A DNA stretch of 64,000 nucleotides from Jiangella aurantiaca (lineage in GTDB: Bacteria; Actinomycetota; Actinomycetes; Jiangellales; Jiangellaceae). Below, in pieces: positions 18,238 through 28,898 of this stretch. A program made the position numbers and the translations under genes. The stretch covers positions 1 through 64,000 of the forward strand of contig NZ_SMLB01000018.1 in NCBI RefSeq assembly GCF_004349105.1. Direction: 5' to 3'. Positions within the stretch are counted from its first letter, which is position 1, and each line of letters opens with the position of its first letter. The notes under the pieces are model-generated. The model did no database searches, was not told the origin of the DNA, and worked only from the letters and a program-made list of their open reading frames with translations.

Positions 18238-19109
18238 TCAGCACGCCCTCGACTCGCGCAGACCTCCTTCGAAGTCGTCCGCACGCACCGCCTCGGCGAT
18301 GCGCCGGGTGGCCCGGCTGGCGCGCTGACGCGCGGCCGCCCAGCTGATGCCGCGCCGCTCGGCCGCCGCCCTCCCGCCCTCGTAGCCGGGAGCCGGCGCG
18401 TAGATGTCGGCCAGGAGGGTCGCGTCCTCCCGGCTGACCGTGCCGTTGCCCACCGCCCAGGCGAGCAGCTCGAACAGCTCGAGGTCCGGCGGGTCGGAGG
18501 CGTCGGCCGGGTCGGACGGCTCGCCGGCGCCGACGGCCGGGTGTAGCTGCTCCGGGCTGGACGGGATCTCGTGCCGCTGGTGCGCGAGCTCGGTGACGGT
18601 CAGCCGGAGCGTGTCCATGGCGATGTTCGCCGCCACCTTCACCGGCCGGCGCTCGACCGGATACCCCGCGACGACCGCCCACAACGCCGTGACGGCGGCC
18701 TGCTCCAGGCTCGCCCGCGAGTCGCGGCCCGCGTGGGTGGCGGCGATGCGGACCGCCTTGCCGAGCATGAGCTGGAACACCGACCGCAGCGCCAGCGCGT
18801 CACCGGACCGGCCGAGCCGCAGCAGCGCCAGCAACACCCCGTCGGCGTCGCGCCGGACCGCGGCCTCGAGGCCGCCCAGCGACCGGACCTCCGCCAGCCG
18901 CCAACGCGCGACGGCCGACTCGGTCGCCGGGTCGGCGCACAGCCGGACCCATTCGGCGTTCAGCCGCCCGATGAGGCTGTCGTCGCTGCGCCGCGCCGGA
19001 CCCGTCGCGCGGCCCGGGTCACTGGGCCGGCCGACCCGGCCCGGCCGTCGCCGGCGGCATAGCCATGGTGGGTCTCGGCGGGCGCGGGGGCGGTGATGGC
19101 TGCGGACAC
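18238..19109 (-). CDS. sigma-factor-like protein of unknown function, frame apparently interrupted near the 5' end
   Basis: The main frame reads from about 18990 down to 18238 (roughly 250 residues). It contains a region like sigma-70 region 2 (SLEQAAVTALWAVVAGYPVE, then RPVKVAANIAMDTLRL) and a C-terminal helix-turn-helix like sigma region 4 (AAAERRGISWAAARQRASRA). No credible start codon exists in that frame nearby. The best start, GTG at 19109 with GGAGGGAG upstream, opens another frame (SAAITAPAPAETHHGYA...) that stops near 18963. A frameshift of one base around 18965-19000 would join them. It could be a real frameshift, a sequencing error or an unrecognised start. Confidence 0.6.
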
Positions 19110-19157
19110 GGGGTGGCTCCCTCCGGGGTGGGACGCCTCCACGCTCGCGGACCGCAC

Positions 19158-19286
19158 TTGCCCGGAAACTTGCCCGAACGCTGTGTACGCAGATCAGAGC
19201 GGTTGCCCGAGTGGTTGGATCTGTTGCCCGGCCAACAACTGGCAGCGCTCGTCCACAGGCCCGGCGACTTCGCGGAGTTGTCCACA
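19158..19286. promoter_or_regulatory. four TTGCCCG repeats and two DnaA-box-like sites between divergent genes
   Basis: TTGCCCG occurs at 19158, 19170, 19203 and 19224, all in one orientation, with start-to-start spacings of 12, 33 and 21, each close to whole helical turns. TTGTCCACA, identical to the actinobacterial DnaA box consensus, lies at 19278-19286, and a one-mismatch copy TCGTCCACA at 19249-19257 on the same strand. The region separates the sigma-like gene from the 388-residue unknown gene. Confidence 0.5.
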
Positions 19287-19338
19287 TTCCGGCGGATCGC
19301 CGTTGAACCGGCCGGTCCGGCGGAGCAGTGTCGAAGCC

Positions 19339-21753
<2,415 letters not shown>

Positions 21754-21770
21754 CGGGCCCCCTGTCCGGG

Positions 21771-21829
21771 TTGATCATGGAGAAGGTCGGGTTTCCCGCG
21801 ACTCCAGAGCCGGCCTTCTCCATGATCGA
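21771..21829. repeat. dispersed hairpin F3, copy a
   Basis: A 20-bp stem beginning TTGATCATGGAGAAGG (21771-21790 with 21810-21829) has two G-T wobbles and a 19-base loop containing CCCGCGACT. It shares the stem base and loop motif with the perfect hairpin at 45557. It probably terminates the dapB transcript. The rest of the gap to 22006 shows nothing further. Confidence 0.8.
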
Positions 21830-22005
21830 GCGACCTCTGGTCGCATGCGGACCGGCCGGGCGGGTATGTCCGCGACACCCTCCTGGGAGGCCGGCCACGG
21901 CGTGCTCACCCGTTCGGCGACCCGTGGCCACCTTCCTCTTCTCACGGAGATCGAAACCGGGCAGGGTAGGGACGCACGGGGTGAGAGCGGACGGGAGATC
22001 GGGTG

Positions 22006-23907
22006 ATGGGTGTGCAGCGGAGCAGGCGGACAGCAGCAGTAGCCATCGTCGCGGCGCTTACCGCCGCCGGGGCCGGCGCGCTAGGGCCGGCTCAAGCGGC
22101 GCAGCCGGCTCAGGGAGCCGCGGCCGCACAGCCGGGCCTCTACACCGCGTCCGTGCGGCCGGCCGGTCGCCCGCCCCACACCGCCGAGCCGCCGCCCAAG
22201 CAGCCCACCGCCACCGGCTACGGCGGCGCGGTCGCGACCGTCGACGCCGACGCGACGGCGGCCGGTCTGCGGGTACTGCGCCGGGGCGGGACGGCGGTCG
22301 ACGCTGCCGTGGCGGCCGCCGCGGCGCTGGGCGTGAGCGAGCCCTTCTCGGCGGGCATCGGCGGCGGCGGGTTCTTCGTCCACTACGACGCGAAGTCCGG
22401 TGAGGTCAGCACGCTCGACGGCCGCGAGAGTGCACCCGCGAGCGCGACCGACCAGCTGTTCATCGAGGACGGGACGCCGCTGACCTTCCCGGAGGCCAGG
22501 GTCAGCGGACTGTCCGTGGGCACCCCCGGCACGCTGGCCACGTGGGCCGAGGCACTGGACCGCTGGGGCCGCTTCGACCTCACCCGCAACCTGCGCCCGG
22601 CCATCGAGCTGGCCGAGGACGGGTTCGTGGTCGACGAGACGTTCCGGACGCAGGTCGCGGCGAACGCCGCGATCTTCGCCGACTTCCCGGCGACGGCCGA
22701 GCTGTACCTACCCGGCGGCGCGCCGCCCGCGGTCGGCACCGTCCTGCCGAACCCGGACCTCGCCGACACCTACCGGCAGATCGCCCGGCACGGCATCGAC
22801 GTCTTCTATGAGGGGCCTATCGGCGCCGAGATCGCGGCCACCGTGCAGGACCCGCCGGTCCGCGACGGCGCGACGCGCAACGTCCGGCCCGGTGACATGA
22901 CGACCGACGACCTGGCCGCGTACGAGGTCATCGAGCGCGACCCGACCGTCGTCGAGTACCGCGGCCTGCAGGTGTACGGCATGGCGCCGCCGTCGTCGGG
23001 CGGGTCGACGGTCGGTGAGGCGCTGAACATCCTGGAGAACTACGACCTCGGCGCGATGGACGAGGCCCAGGCGCTGCACCACTACCTGGACGCGACGGCG
23101 CTCGCGTTCGCCGACCGCAACCGCTACGTCGGCGACCCCGACGTCATCGACGTGCCGCTGGACGAGCTGCTGTCGCAGGAGTTCGCCGACGAGCGCGCCT
23201 GCCTGCTCGACCCCGAGGCCGCCGCGCCGAAGCCCGTCGCGCCGGGGGTGCCGGACGGCGACTACGGCGACGGCTGCGCGACCGCCCCCGAGCCGGCCGC
23301 CGTCGCCGATGAAGGCTCCACCACGCACCTGACCACGGCCGACCGCTGGGGCAACGTCCTCGCATACACGCTCACCATCGAGCAGACCGGCGGCAGCGGC
23401 ATCACCGTTCCCGGCCGCGGCTTCCTGCTCAACAACGAGCTCACCGACTTCAACTTCGTCCCGACGCAGGGCGGTGCGCCGGACCCGAACCTGCCCGGCC
23501 CGGACAAGCGGCCGCGCTCCTCCATGGCGCCGACCATCGTGCTCGACGACGACGGCGAGCCGCTGCTCGCGCTCGGCAGCCCCGGCGGCGCCACCATCAT
23601 CGGCACGGTGCTGCAGACGCTGGTCAACCGCGTCGACCTCGGCATGGACCTCCCCGCGGCGGTCGCCGCGCCCCGCCTGTTCCAGCCCAACAACGTCAAC
23701 ACGTCGGCAGAACCCGCCATCGCCGACGGCCCGCTCGGCGCGATCCTGCGCGATGTGTATCGCCACACACTCGTCAGGACGGCGGAGATCGGCGCCGCCA
23801 CCGGCATCGAGTTCCTGGGCAAGCACCGCCTCCAGGCGGTCGCCGAACCGGTGCGCCGCGGCGGCGGCAGCGCGGGAGTGGTGTTCCCGCAGCGCTGGCC
23901 TCGATGA
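22006..23907 (+). CDS. ggt: gamma-glutamyltransferase (secreted or periplasm-facing)
   Basis: A 633-residue Ntn-hydrolase proenzyme that cleaves gamma-glutamyl compounds such as glutathione. The N-terminus is a signal peptide (basic SRRTAAV, hydrophobic IVAALTAAGAGAL, then an AQAAQP cleavage region). Autocleavage would occur before T439 in GSTTHLTTAD, giving large and small subunits. Other family marks: RGGTAVDAAVAAAAALGV, GGGGFFVHYD, LLNNELTDFNF, RPRSSMAPTIV and SPGGATIIGTV. ATG 22006 or GTG 22003; GGGAG at 21993. The gene overlaps the next small ORF by 4 bp. Confidence 0.93.
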   Translation: MGVQRSRRTAAVAIVAALTAAGAGALGPAQAAQPAQGAAAAQPGLYTASVRPAGRPPHTAEPPPKQPTATGYGGAVATVDADATAAGLRVLRRGGTAVDAAVAAAAALGVSEPFSAGIGGGGFFVHYDAKSGEVSTLDGRESAPASATDQLFIEDGTPLTFPEARVSGLSVGTPGTLATWAEALDRWGRFDLTRNLRPAIELAEDGFVVDETFRTQVAANAAIFADFPATAELYLPGGAPPAVGTVLPNPDLADTYRQIARHGIDVFYEGPIGAEIAATVQDPPVRDGATRNVRPGDMTTDDLAAYEVIERDPTVVEYRGLQVYGMAPPSSGGSTVGEALNILENYDLGAMDEAQALHHYLDATALAFADRNRYVGDPDVIDVPLDELLSQEFADERACLLDPEAAAPKPVAPGVPDGDYGDGCATAPEPAAVADEGSTTHLTTADRWGNVLAYTLTIEQTGGSGITVPGRGFLLNNELTDFNFVPTQGGAPDPNLPGPDKRPRSSMAPTIVLDDDGEPLLALGSPGGATIIGTVLQTLVNRVDLGMDLPAAVAAPRLFQPNNVNTSAEPAIADGPLGAILRDVYRHTLVRTAEIGAATGIEFLGKHRLQAVAEPVRRGGGSAGVVFPQRWPR

Positions 23908-24257
23908 CCGGCACGGCCCGCGGCGCGCTCGACCGGCTGCGTCGCGCGCTGCCGGTGCTGGCCGAACTGCCCGCGCCGCTCGCCGAGCGGCTGGACCTCA
24001 ACAGCCTGCTGGTGCCCGGGCCGGAGCTCGCGGCGGCCCGGCGAGAGCTGGAGGAGCGACTCGGTCACCACGTCGTCACGTATCGCGCGGGGCGGACCGA
24101 ACCGTTGACGGACGGTGCTGGGCTGCACCTGTGCCGCCTGCTGGAGCCGGCGGAGCTGACCGAGGCCGAGCTGGCCGCGCTGCGTGCCGCGGAGGCGTCA
24201 GCGCCCGGCGCCGTGCTCGTCGCCTACCTGAGGCCGATCCGCCTGCGCTCCGGCTGA
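23904..24257 (+). CDS. small hypothetical protein coupled to ggt
   Basis: A 117-residue protein whose ATG overlaps the ggt stop (ATGA). It is helical and rich in Leu, Ala and Arg (GALDRLRRALPVLAELPAPL; AARRELEERLGHHVVTYRAG), with no signal peptide, membrane helix or known motif. The coupling suggests a real gene, but I do not recognise a family. It might assist or regulate ggt (inference only). The downstream region is the promoter/operator of the next exporter. Confidence 0.6.
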   Translation: MTGTARGALDRLRRALPVLAELPAPLAERLDLNSLLVPGPELAAARRELEERLGHHVVTYRAGRTEPLTDGAGLHLCRLLEPAELTEAELAALRAAEASAPGAVLVAYLRPIRLRSG

Positions 24258-24281
24258 CCGTCAGCACGCCTGCGGCGAGCA

Positions 24282-24327
24282 TTGACGCAACCAATCGGTT
24301 GCCATAAGGTGGCAACCGATTGGTTGC
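24282..24327 (+). promoter_or_regulatory. promoter embedded in a perfect double operator for the MFS exporter
   Basis: TTGACG (24282-24287) and TAAGGT (24305-24310) are 17 bases apart, a good sigma-70-type promoter. Overlying it, the 18-bp sequence GCAACCAATCGGTTGCCA (24287-24304) is perfectly repeated in inverted form at 24310-24327 around TAAGG. Each arm is itself a dyad, GCAACC-AATC-GGTTGC. This is a classic two-dimer repressor site (TetR or MarR type) that would block RNA polymerase. No TetR gene lies next to it. Confidence 0.85.
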
Positions 24328-24345
24328 TACTCGTTGGAGGCTGTT

Positions 24346-25734
24346 GTGAGTTCTTCCGCCCTGGCCATCGACGCCGCTTCGCCGCCGCGGTTCAGCAGCA
24401 GGCAGCGGTTGATCCTGTTCGTGCTGCTCGGTGCCGGGTTCCTGCTGTCGGTCGACTTCTCGATCCTGAACGTCGCGCTACCGGAGGTCGGCGCGGGCGT
24501 CGGGCTGGGCATGGCCGGCCTTCCGTGGATCACGTCCGCGTACGCGCTGCCCGCGGCGGGCTTCACGCTGCTGTTCGGCCGGCTGGCAGACCTGTTCGGC
24601 CGCCGCCGGTTGTTCATGGGCGGCATGGTCGTGCTGATCGGGGCGTCGCTGCTCGGTGGCTTCGCGTCGACCGCCGAGACGCTGCTGGCCGCCCGGGCGC
24701 TGCAGGGCCTCGCCACCGCGATGACGATTCCCGCGGCGTTGTCGCTGCTCACCACCACGTTCACCGAGGGCGCCCTGCGCGACCGCGTCCTCGGCCTCAA
24801 CGGCGCGATGCTCTCCGGTGGCTTCACCGTGGGCGCGCTGATCGGCGGCACCCTGGTCGGCCTGCTGAGCTGGCGGGCGGCGTTCTTCATCAACGTCCCC
24901 GTCGCCGTGGTCATGCTGCTGCTCACCCCGGTGCTGATCGGTGAGAGCAGCGTGCTCGAGCGGCAGAAGCTGGACCTGCCTGGAGCCGTGACCGTGACCG
25001 GCGGTCTGCTGGCCGTGGTGTACGCGGTGATCGAGACCAACGTTGCCGTGGCCGTCGTGGGCGTGCTGCTGCTGGTCGCGTTCTGGGCGATCGAGCTGCG
25101 CTCGCCCGCCCCGCTCGCCTCGGTGCGCATCCTCAAGCGGCCCACGGTGAGGTGGGGCAACTACGCGGGGCTCGTGGTCTTCACCATGGAGCCCGCCATG
25201 ATCTTCCTCACGACGATCTACCTGCAGAACCTGCTGGGCTTCTCCCCTCTGGTGACCGGCCTGATCTTCGGCGTCCCGGGCCTGGCCGCCGTCACGGCCG
25301 GCGTGCTCGCCGGGCGCTTCATCTCCCGCTCCGGCAGCCGCAAGGTCCTCGTAGCCGGCCTGGCCGTGCAGGGACTGGCCACGCTCCCGCTGGTGTTCCT
25401 CGGCGCCGATCGCCTGGCACTGGCCATCCTGATCCCCGCACTCTTCATCGGATTCTTCGGGCATGTGACCGCGATCGTGGCCTTCATGGTCACCGGCACC
25501 TCGGGCCTGCCGGACCACGAACAGGGCCTGGCCACGGGCCTGACGTCCATGACCCAGCAGGTGGCCATCACCGTCGGCATCCCGATGCTGAGTGCCATCG
25601 CCGCCACGCAGAGCGTGCAGTTGACCGGCATCCACCTCGCGCTCGGTGTCAACGTGGCCATCACGCTCACCAGTGTGGTCCTGATCTGGTTCGGGCTTCG
25701 GCCGCGCGAGTATGAAACCGACCGGTTGCTATAG
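24346..25734 (+). CDS. MFS drug exporter, DHA2 (EmrB/QacA) type
   Basis: A 462-residue transporter. GTG 24346 follows GGAGG by 5 bases; an upstream in-frame TTG at 24334 lies inside the ribosome site. TM1 has LLSVDFSILNVALPEVG (motif D1 of DHA2). Motif A is LFGRLADLFGRRRLFMGG, and motif C is GGFTVGALIGGTLVG. Fourteen helices are expected. It is monocistronic behind a double operator, so it is strongly repressed until an inducer (its likely substrate class) is present. The substrate is unknown. Confidence 0.93.
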   Translation: MSSSALAIDAASPPRFSSRQRLILFVLLGAGFLLSVDFSILNVALPEVGAGVGLGMAGLPWITSAYALPAAGFTLLFGRLADLFGRRRLFMGGMVVLIGASLLGGFASTAETLLAARALQGLATAMTIPAALSLLTTTFTEGALRDRVLGLNGAMLSGGFTVGALIGGTLVGLLSWRAAFFINVPVAVVMLLLTPVLIGESSVLERQKLDLPGAVTVTGGLLAVVYAVIETNVAVAVVGVLLLVAFWAIELRSPAPLASVRILKRPTVRWGNYAGLVVFTMEPAMIFLTTIYLQNLLGFSPLVTGLIFGVPGLAAVTAGVLAGRFISRSGSRKVLVAGLAVQGLATLPLVFLGADRLALAILIPALFIGFFGHVTAIVAFMVTGTSGLPDHEQGLATGLTSMTQQVAITVGIPMLSAIAATQSVQLTGIHLALGVNVAITLTSVVLIWFGLRPREYETDRLL

Positions 25735-25775
25735 GCTCCGCACAGTATCCGGGTTGCCGCGCGTGGGAGGCTGGC

Positions 25776-26207
25776 ATGGGATTTCCTGACCGCATCGAGC
25801 GAACGATGGACGTCGCGCACCCGCCGGACAAGGTGTGGGCGGCGATCACGACGGCCGAGGGTCTGGGCGCATGGCTCGGCCACGAGGCGACCATCGACCC
25901 GCGGCCGGGTGGAGCGGCCCGCGTGACGTGGACCGGCGGGCACACGGTCGAGATGCGGGTGGAACGGGTCGAGGAGCCGACGGTGTTCGGCTTCACCTGG
26001 CAGATTTATGGGCTGCCCGACGACGATCCGCGCCGTACCTATGTCGAGTTCACCCTCGAGGCGGTCGGCGACGGTACCCGACTGCGGGTGGTCGAGACGG
26101 GGTTCGCCCAGCTGCCCGAGGACGCCTACCGCAAGGCGTACGAGGCGCACACCGAGGGCTGGGCGAGCGAGCTAGGCGAACTGGCCGGCTATCTCGATGA
26201 CGCATGA
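25776..26207 (+). CDS. SRPBCC / AHSA1-like protein
   Basis: A 143-residue START-fold protein with the AHSA1-type pattern: RTMDVAHPPDKVWAAITTAE at the N-terminus, VERVEEPTVFGFTWQIYG and the closing helix EGWASELGELAGYL. Such proteins bind hydrophobic ligands and are often paired with ArsR repressors. Here the ArsR gene overlaps its 3' end by 11 bp. GGGAGG precedes the ATG. A second AHSA1-ArsR pair lies at 45635-46431 in the opposite gene order. Confidence 0.88.
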   Translation: MGFPDRIERTMDVAHPPDKVWAAITTAEGLGAWLGHEATIDPRPGGAARVTWTGGHTVEMRVERVEEPTVFGFTWQIYGLPDDDPRRTYVEFTLEAVGDGTRLRVVETGFAQLPEDAYRKAYEAHTEGWASELGELAGYLDDA

Positions 26208-26574
26208 CGCCGAGGCGATCGCCGAGCGGGTCTTCGTCGCCCTGGGCGACCCGACCCGGCGGGCCGTCCTCGCCGCGCTGGCGTCGGGAGGGCCGGCCAC
26301 GGCCACGGACCTGGCCGATCGTCTGCCGATCACGCGTCAGGCGATCGCCAAGCACCTCGCCCTGTTGACCGAGGCCGGCCTGGTGACGGCGGAGCCGGGG
26401 GAGCGGCGGCGGGTACGGTACCGCCTCCGCTCCGCGCCGATGCAGGTGGCGCAGCAGTTCCTGGCCGCGCTGGCCCGGGACTGGGACGGCCCGTTCGACG
26501 CCTTGAAGGACCACCTCGACCGCGAGGCTAGGTCACCGCGCGCAGGAGCGCCGTCGTCACCGCCGCCACGATGA
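26197..26574 (+). CDS. ArsR family transcriptional regulator
   Basis: A 125-residue winged-helix protein. ALGDPTRRAVLAALASGGPA begins the fold, the recognition helix is in LPITRQAIAKHLALLTEAGL, and RRRVRYRLRSAPM forms the wing. No metal-binding CxC motif of ArsR/SmtB sensors is seen, so it belongs to the non-metal group that accompanies AHSA1 proteins. It overlaps the AHSA1 gene and runs 47 bp tail-to-tail into azlD on the other strand. Confidence 0.9.
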   Translation: MTHDAEAIAERVFVALGDPTRRAVLAALASGGPATATDLADRLPITRQAIAKHLALLTEAGLVTAEPGERRRVRYRLRSAPMQVAQQFLAALARDWDGPFDALKDHLDREARSPRAGAPSSPPPR

Positions 26575-26839
26575 TCACCACGAGGAACGACTGCCGCAGC
26601 AGCAGGGCGACGACGCCGGCGGCGACCCCGGCCAGCAGCCGGAGGTCGAGGCCGAGCGAGCCGCCACCGTCGAACAGCTCGACGGCGACCAGCCCGGCCA
26701 GCATCGCCACCGGGAGGAGCGTGGCCACCCGCTGCACGTCGTCGCGTTCGAGGATCGACGGCGGCAGCGAGACGCCGGCGAGCTTGAGCAGGTAGCAGCC
26801 GACCGAGGCGACCAGGACGGCGACCCAGATCGCGGTCAT
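26528..26839 (-). CDS. azlD: branched-chain amino acid exporter small subunit, AzlD
   Basis: A 103-residue membrane protein with about four short helices (WVAVLVASVGCYLLKLAGV; LPVAMLAGLVAVELF; VAAGVVALLL; VVIIVAAVTTALL). It is the small partner of AzlC in the LIV-E-type branched-chain amino acid exporter. ATG 26839 overlaps the azlC stop by 4 bp. Family length is normal. A much longer open frame on this strand is a shadow of azlC. Confidence 0.87.
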   Translation of the reverse strand: MTAIWVAVLVASVGCYLLKLAGVSLPPSILERDDVQRVATLLPVAMLAGLVAVELFDGGGSLGLDLRLLAGVAAGVVALLLRQSFLVVIIVAAVTTALLRAVT

Positions 26840-27528
26840 CGGGCCGCCTCCCGCCCCCGGCGCGGCAGCAGACCGGCGACGACGGCGATCGGGGCGGCCG
26901 CCAGCACCGGGACGCCGGCCGGGACCAGCGGGATCAGCGCCGTCGCCACAAGTGCGCCGCCGGCCGCCACCCAGCGGCCCTCCGCCGTGCGCAGCCGCGG
27001 CCACAGCAACGCCAGGAACGCCGCGGGCACCATCGCGTCCAGCCCCAGCGTCGCCGGGTCGCCGATCGACGACCCGGCCACCGCGCCCACCAGCGTCCCG
27101 CTGTTCCACAGCACGAACAGCAGCAGGCCGGTGACCCAGAACGCGTACCGCTGCTCCGGCCGCTCGTCCCGGCCCACCGCCATGGCCGTGGTCTCGTCGA
27201 TGACCAGCTGCGCGGTGACCAGTCGCCGCGGCCCGGTCAGGTCGCGGCGGGCGAGGATGCGGGTGAGCGGGACGCCGTAGAACGCGTTGCGCACACCCAG
27301 CAGCAGCGCCGTGGGCACGGCGGCCAGCCCGGCGCCGCCGCTGCCGATGACGCCGACCAGCGCGAACTGCGACGCGCCGCTGAACATCATCAGGCTGAGC
27401 ACCATGGTCTGCCACACACTGAGCCCGGACGCGACGGAAACGGCGCCGAAGGACGCGCCGAAGGCCGCGGCGTAGGCGGCGATGCCGGCGGCGTCGCGCC
27501 GGATCGCGGACCGCGAATCGTGACCCAT
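26836..27528 (-). CDS. azlC: branched-chain amino acid exporter large subunit, AzlC
   Basis: A 230-residue integral membrane protein from ATG 27528 (MGHDSRSAIRRDAAGI); an in-frame ATG at 27579 would add 17 non-homologous residues. AzlC signatures are FGAVSVASGLSVWQTMVLSL, MFSGASQFALVGVIGSGG, LLGVRNAFYGVPLTRIL and VIDETTAMAV. With AzlD it forms an exporter for leucine, isoleucine or valine (or analogues). No adjacent regulator is seen. Confidence 0.92.
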   Translation of the reverse strand: MGHDSRSAIRRDAAGIAAYAAAFGASFGAVSVASGLSVWQTMVLSLMMFSGASQFALVGVIGSGGAGLAAVPTALLLGVRNAFYGVPLTRILARRDLTGPRRLVTAQLVIDETTAMAVGRDERPEQRYAFWVTGLLLFVLWNSGTLVGAVAGSSIGDPATLGLDAMVPAAFLALLWPRLRTAEGRWVAAGGALVATALIPLVPAGVPVLAAAPIAVVAGLLPRRGREAAR

Positions 27529-27656
27529 GCGGCCAGACAGTACTGAACCGGACCGACAGTGATGAGTCCGATTCCGCATGGCGATACCGCTGGGTCCCTT
27601 TCCCTTGCGGGACTCGCCGCTGCCCGGGACCTCGCGGTCGGCGTGTGGCTAGGCTG

Positions 27657-28250
27657 ATGCGCGTGCTGTTCCAGAAGCGCTTCTGGGCGGGTATCGCCGA
27701 CGGGACGGTGACGCTGGCGTTCCGGCGCTGGGCCCGTCAGCAGGTGCTGCCCGGCCGCCCGTACCGCACGCCGGCCGGCCGCATCGAGGTCACCGCCGTC
27801 ACCGTCGTCGACCCGGCGGACATCACCGACGACGATGCCCGCGCCGCCGGTCACCCGGACGCGGCCGGCCTGCTGGCCGACCTTCCCGGCGACCCCGCGA
27901 ACCCGACCTACCGCATCGAGTTCCGCCCGGCGACGAACCCGGACCCGCGTGCGGAGCTGGCCGCCGGCGCCGCCCTCGACTCGGACGAGATCGCGGCCAT
28001 CACGAAGCGCCTGGACCGCCTCGACCGCGCGTCGTCCTACGGCGCGTGGACCCGCGAGACGCTCCGGCTGATCGAGCTACATCCGGAGCGCCGGGCCGGC
28101 GACCTCGCCGAGATGGTCGGCCGCGAGCGGGCGCCGTTCAAGCTCGACGTGCGCAAGCTGAAGAACCTCGGGCTGACGCAGAGCTTTCCGATCGGCTACC
28201 GCATCTCACCGCGCGGCCGCGCCTACCTCGACGCGACCGCGGACGACTGA
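27657..28250 (+). CDS. ASCH-domain protein with C-terminal winged-helix-like segment
   Basis: A 197-residue protein. The N-terminal ~85 residues have the ASCH/PUA-like pattern RVLFQKRFWAGIADGTVTLA, then RRWARQQVLPGRPYRTP and IEVTAVTVVDPADITDDDAR. This fold usually binds RNA or nucleotides. The C-terminal ~75 residues resemble a winged helix (LIELHPERRAGDLAEMVGRE, then FKLDVRKLKNLGLTQSF and YRISPRGRAYL). GTG 27645 is an alternative start. Stand-alone; the target is unknown. Confidence 0.82.
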   Translation: MRVLFQKRFWAGIADGTVTLAFRRWARQQVLPGRPYRTPAGRIEVTAVTVVDPADITDDDARAAGHPDAAGLLADLPGDPANPTYRIEFRPATNPDPRAELAAGAALDSDEIAAITKRLDRLDRASSYGAWTRETLRLIELHPERRAGDLAEMVGRERAPFKLDVRKLKNLGLTQSFPIGYRISPRGRAYLDATADD

Positions 28251-28262
28251 GGCCCGACGGCG

Positions 28263-28898
28263 TCAGCGGCGCGGCTGGTCGGACGGCCCGACGTGGTCGT
28301 CGAGCCACTGCTTCAACGGCGCCAGCTCACGCCAGGCCGTGGCGATGTGCGTCGCGGCCGCAGGCGTGTGCAGCCAGTCCGGCGCGCCGACGTCGACCCA
28401 GCCGACCAGCGCCTTCTGGCGCAGCAGCTCGATGCGCGGATGGTCGGCGTCGTAGCCGCGCGGCCGGGACTTCAGCGCGTCGCCGCCCACCACGTAGCCG
28501 GCGTCGCGCACCGACTCGACGATCTCCGCCAGCGGCTCGCCGCGGCGGGCGTCGTCGACGGCGACGCGGTAGCGGGCGATCTGGTCGGGCGCCATCTGGT
28601 AGTAGCCGACGGCGATGAACAGGCCGGGCGCGCCGACGTGCACGTAGTGGCCGCCGACCACGACACCCTGGTGGGTCTTGTACGGGCTCTTGTCGGCGGC
28701 GAACCGGACGTCGCGGTAGGGCCGGAAGAACCGGATGGTGCCGAACTCGGGCGAGAGCTCCTCGGCCAGCGCGCGCATCGGGTCGCGGACGGACTTCTCG
28801 TAGACGTGCTTGTTCGCGGTCCAGAACGACTTGCTGTTGTCGTTCTCGAGGTCCTCGTAGAAGTCCAGCGCCTCGACCGGGATGCCGGTGAAGGTCAC
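28263..28898 (-). CDS. DUF2461 family protein
   Basis: A 211-residue protein. ALDFYEDLENDNSKSFWTAN at the N-terminus, DVRFAADKSPYKTHQGVVVG, and APGLFIAVGYYQMAPDQIAR are the conserved blocks of DUF2461 (TIGR02453). The family is widespread and uncharacterised, often cytoplasmic and single-domain. It overlaps the GNAT gene upstream by 4 bp, so the two form an operon. Confidence 0.9.
   Translation of the reverse strand: MTFTGIPVEALDFYEDLENDNSKSFWTANKHVYEKSVRDPMRALAEELSPEFGTIRFFRPYRDVRFAADKSPYKTHQGVVVGGHYVHVGAPGLFIAVGYYQMAPDQIARYRVAVDDARRGEPLAEIVESVRDAGYVVGGDALKSRPRGYDADHPRIELLRQKALVGWVDVGAPDWLHTPAAATHIATAWRELAPLKQWLDDHVGPSDQPRR

Noticed and set aside
19158-19286. Chromosomal replication origin
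   Set aside because: Only two DnaA boxes and no dnaA, dnaN or AT-rich unwinding region. The neighbourhood (dapB, pnp) is not the oriC locus.
22708-23826. 372-codon frame antisense to ggt
   Set aside because: Shadow frame; the sense strand encodes a complete gamma-glutamyltransferase with all motifs.
25218-26150. 310-codon minus frame opposite the MFS/AHSA1 genes
   Set aside because: Antisense shadow without motif; both sense genes are well supported.
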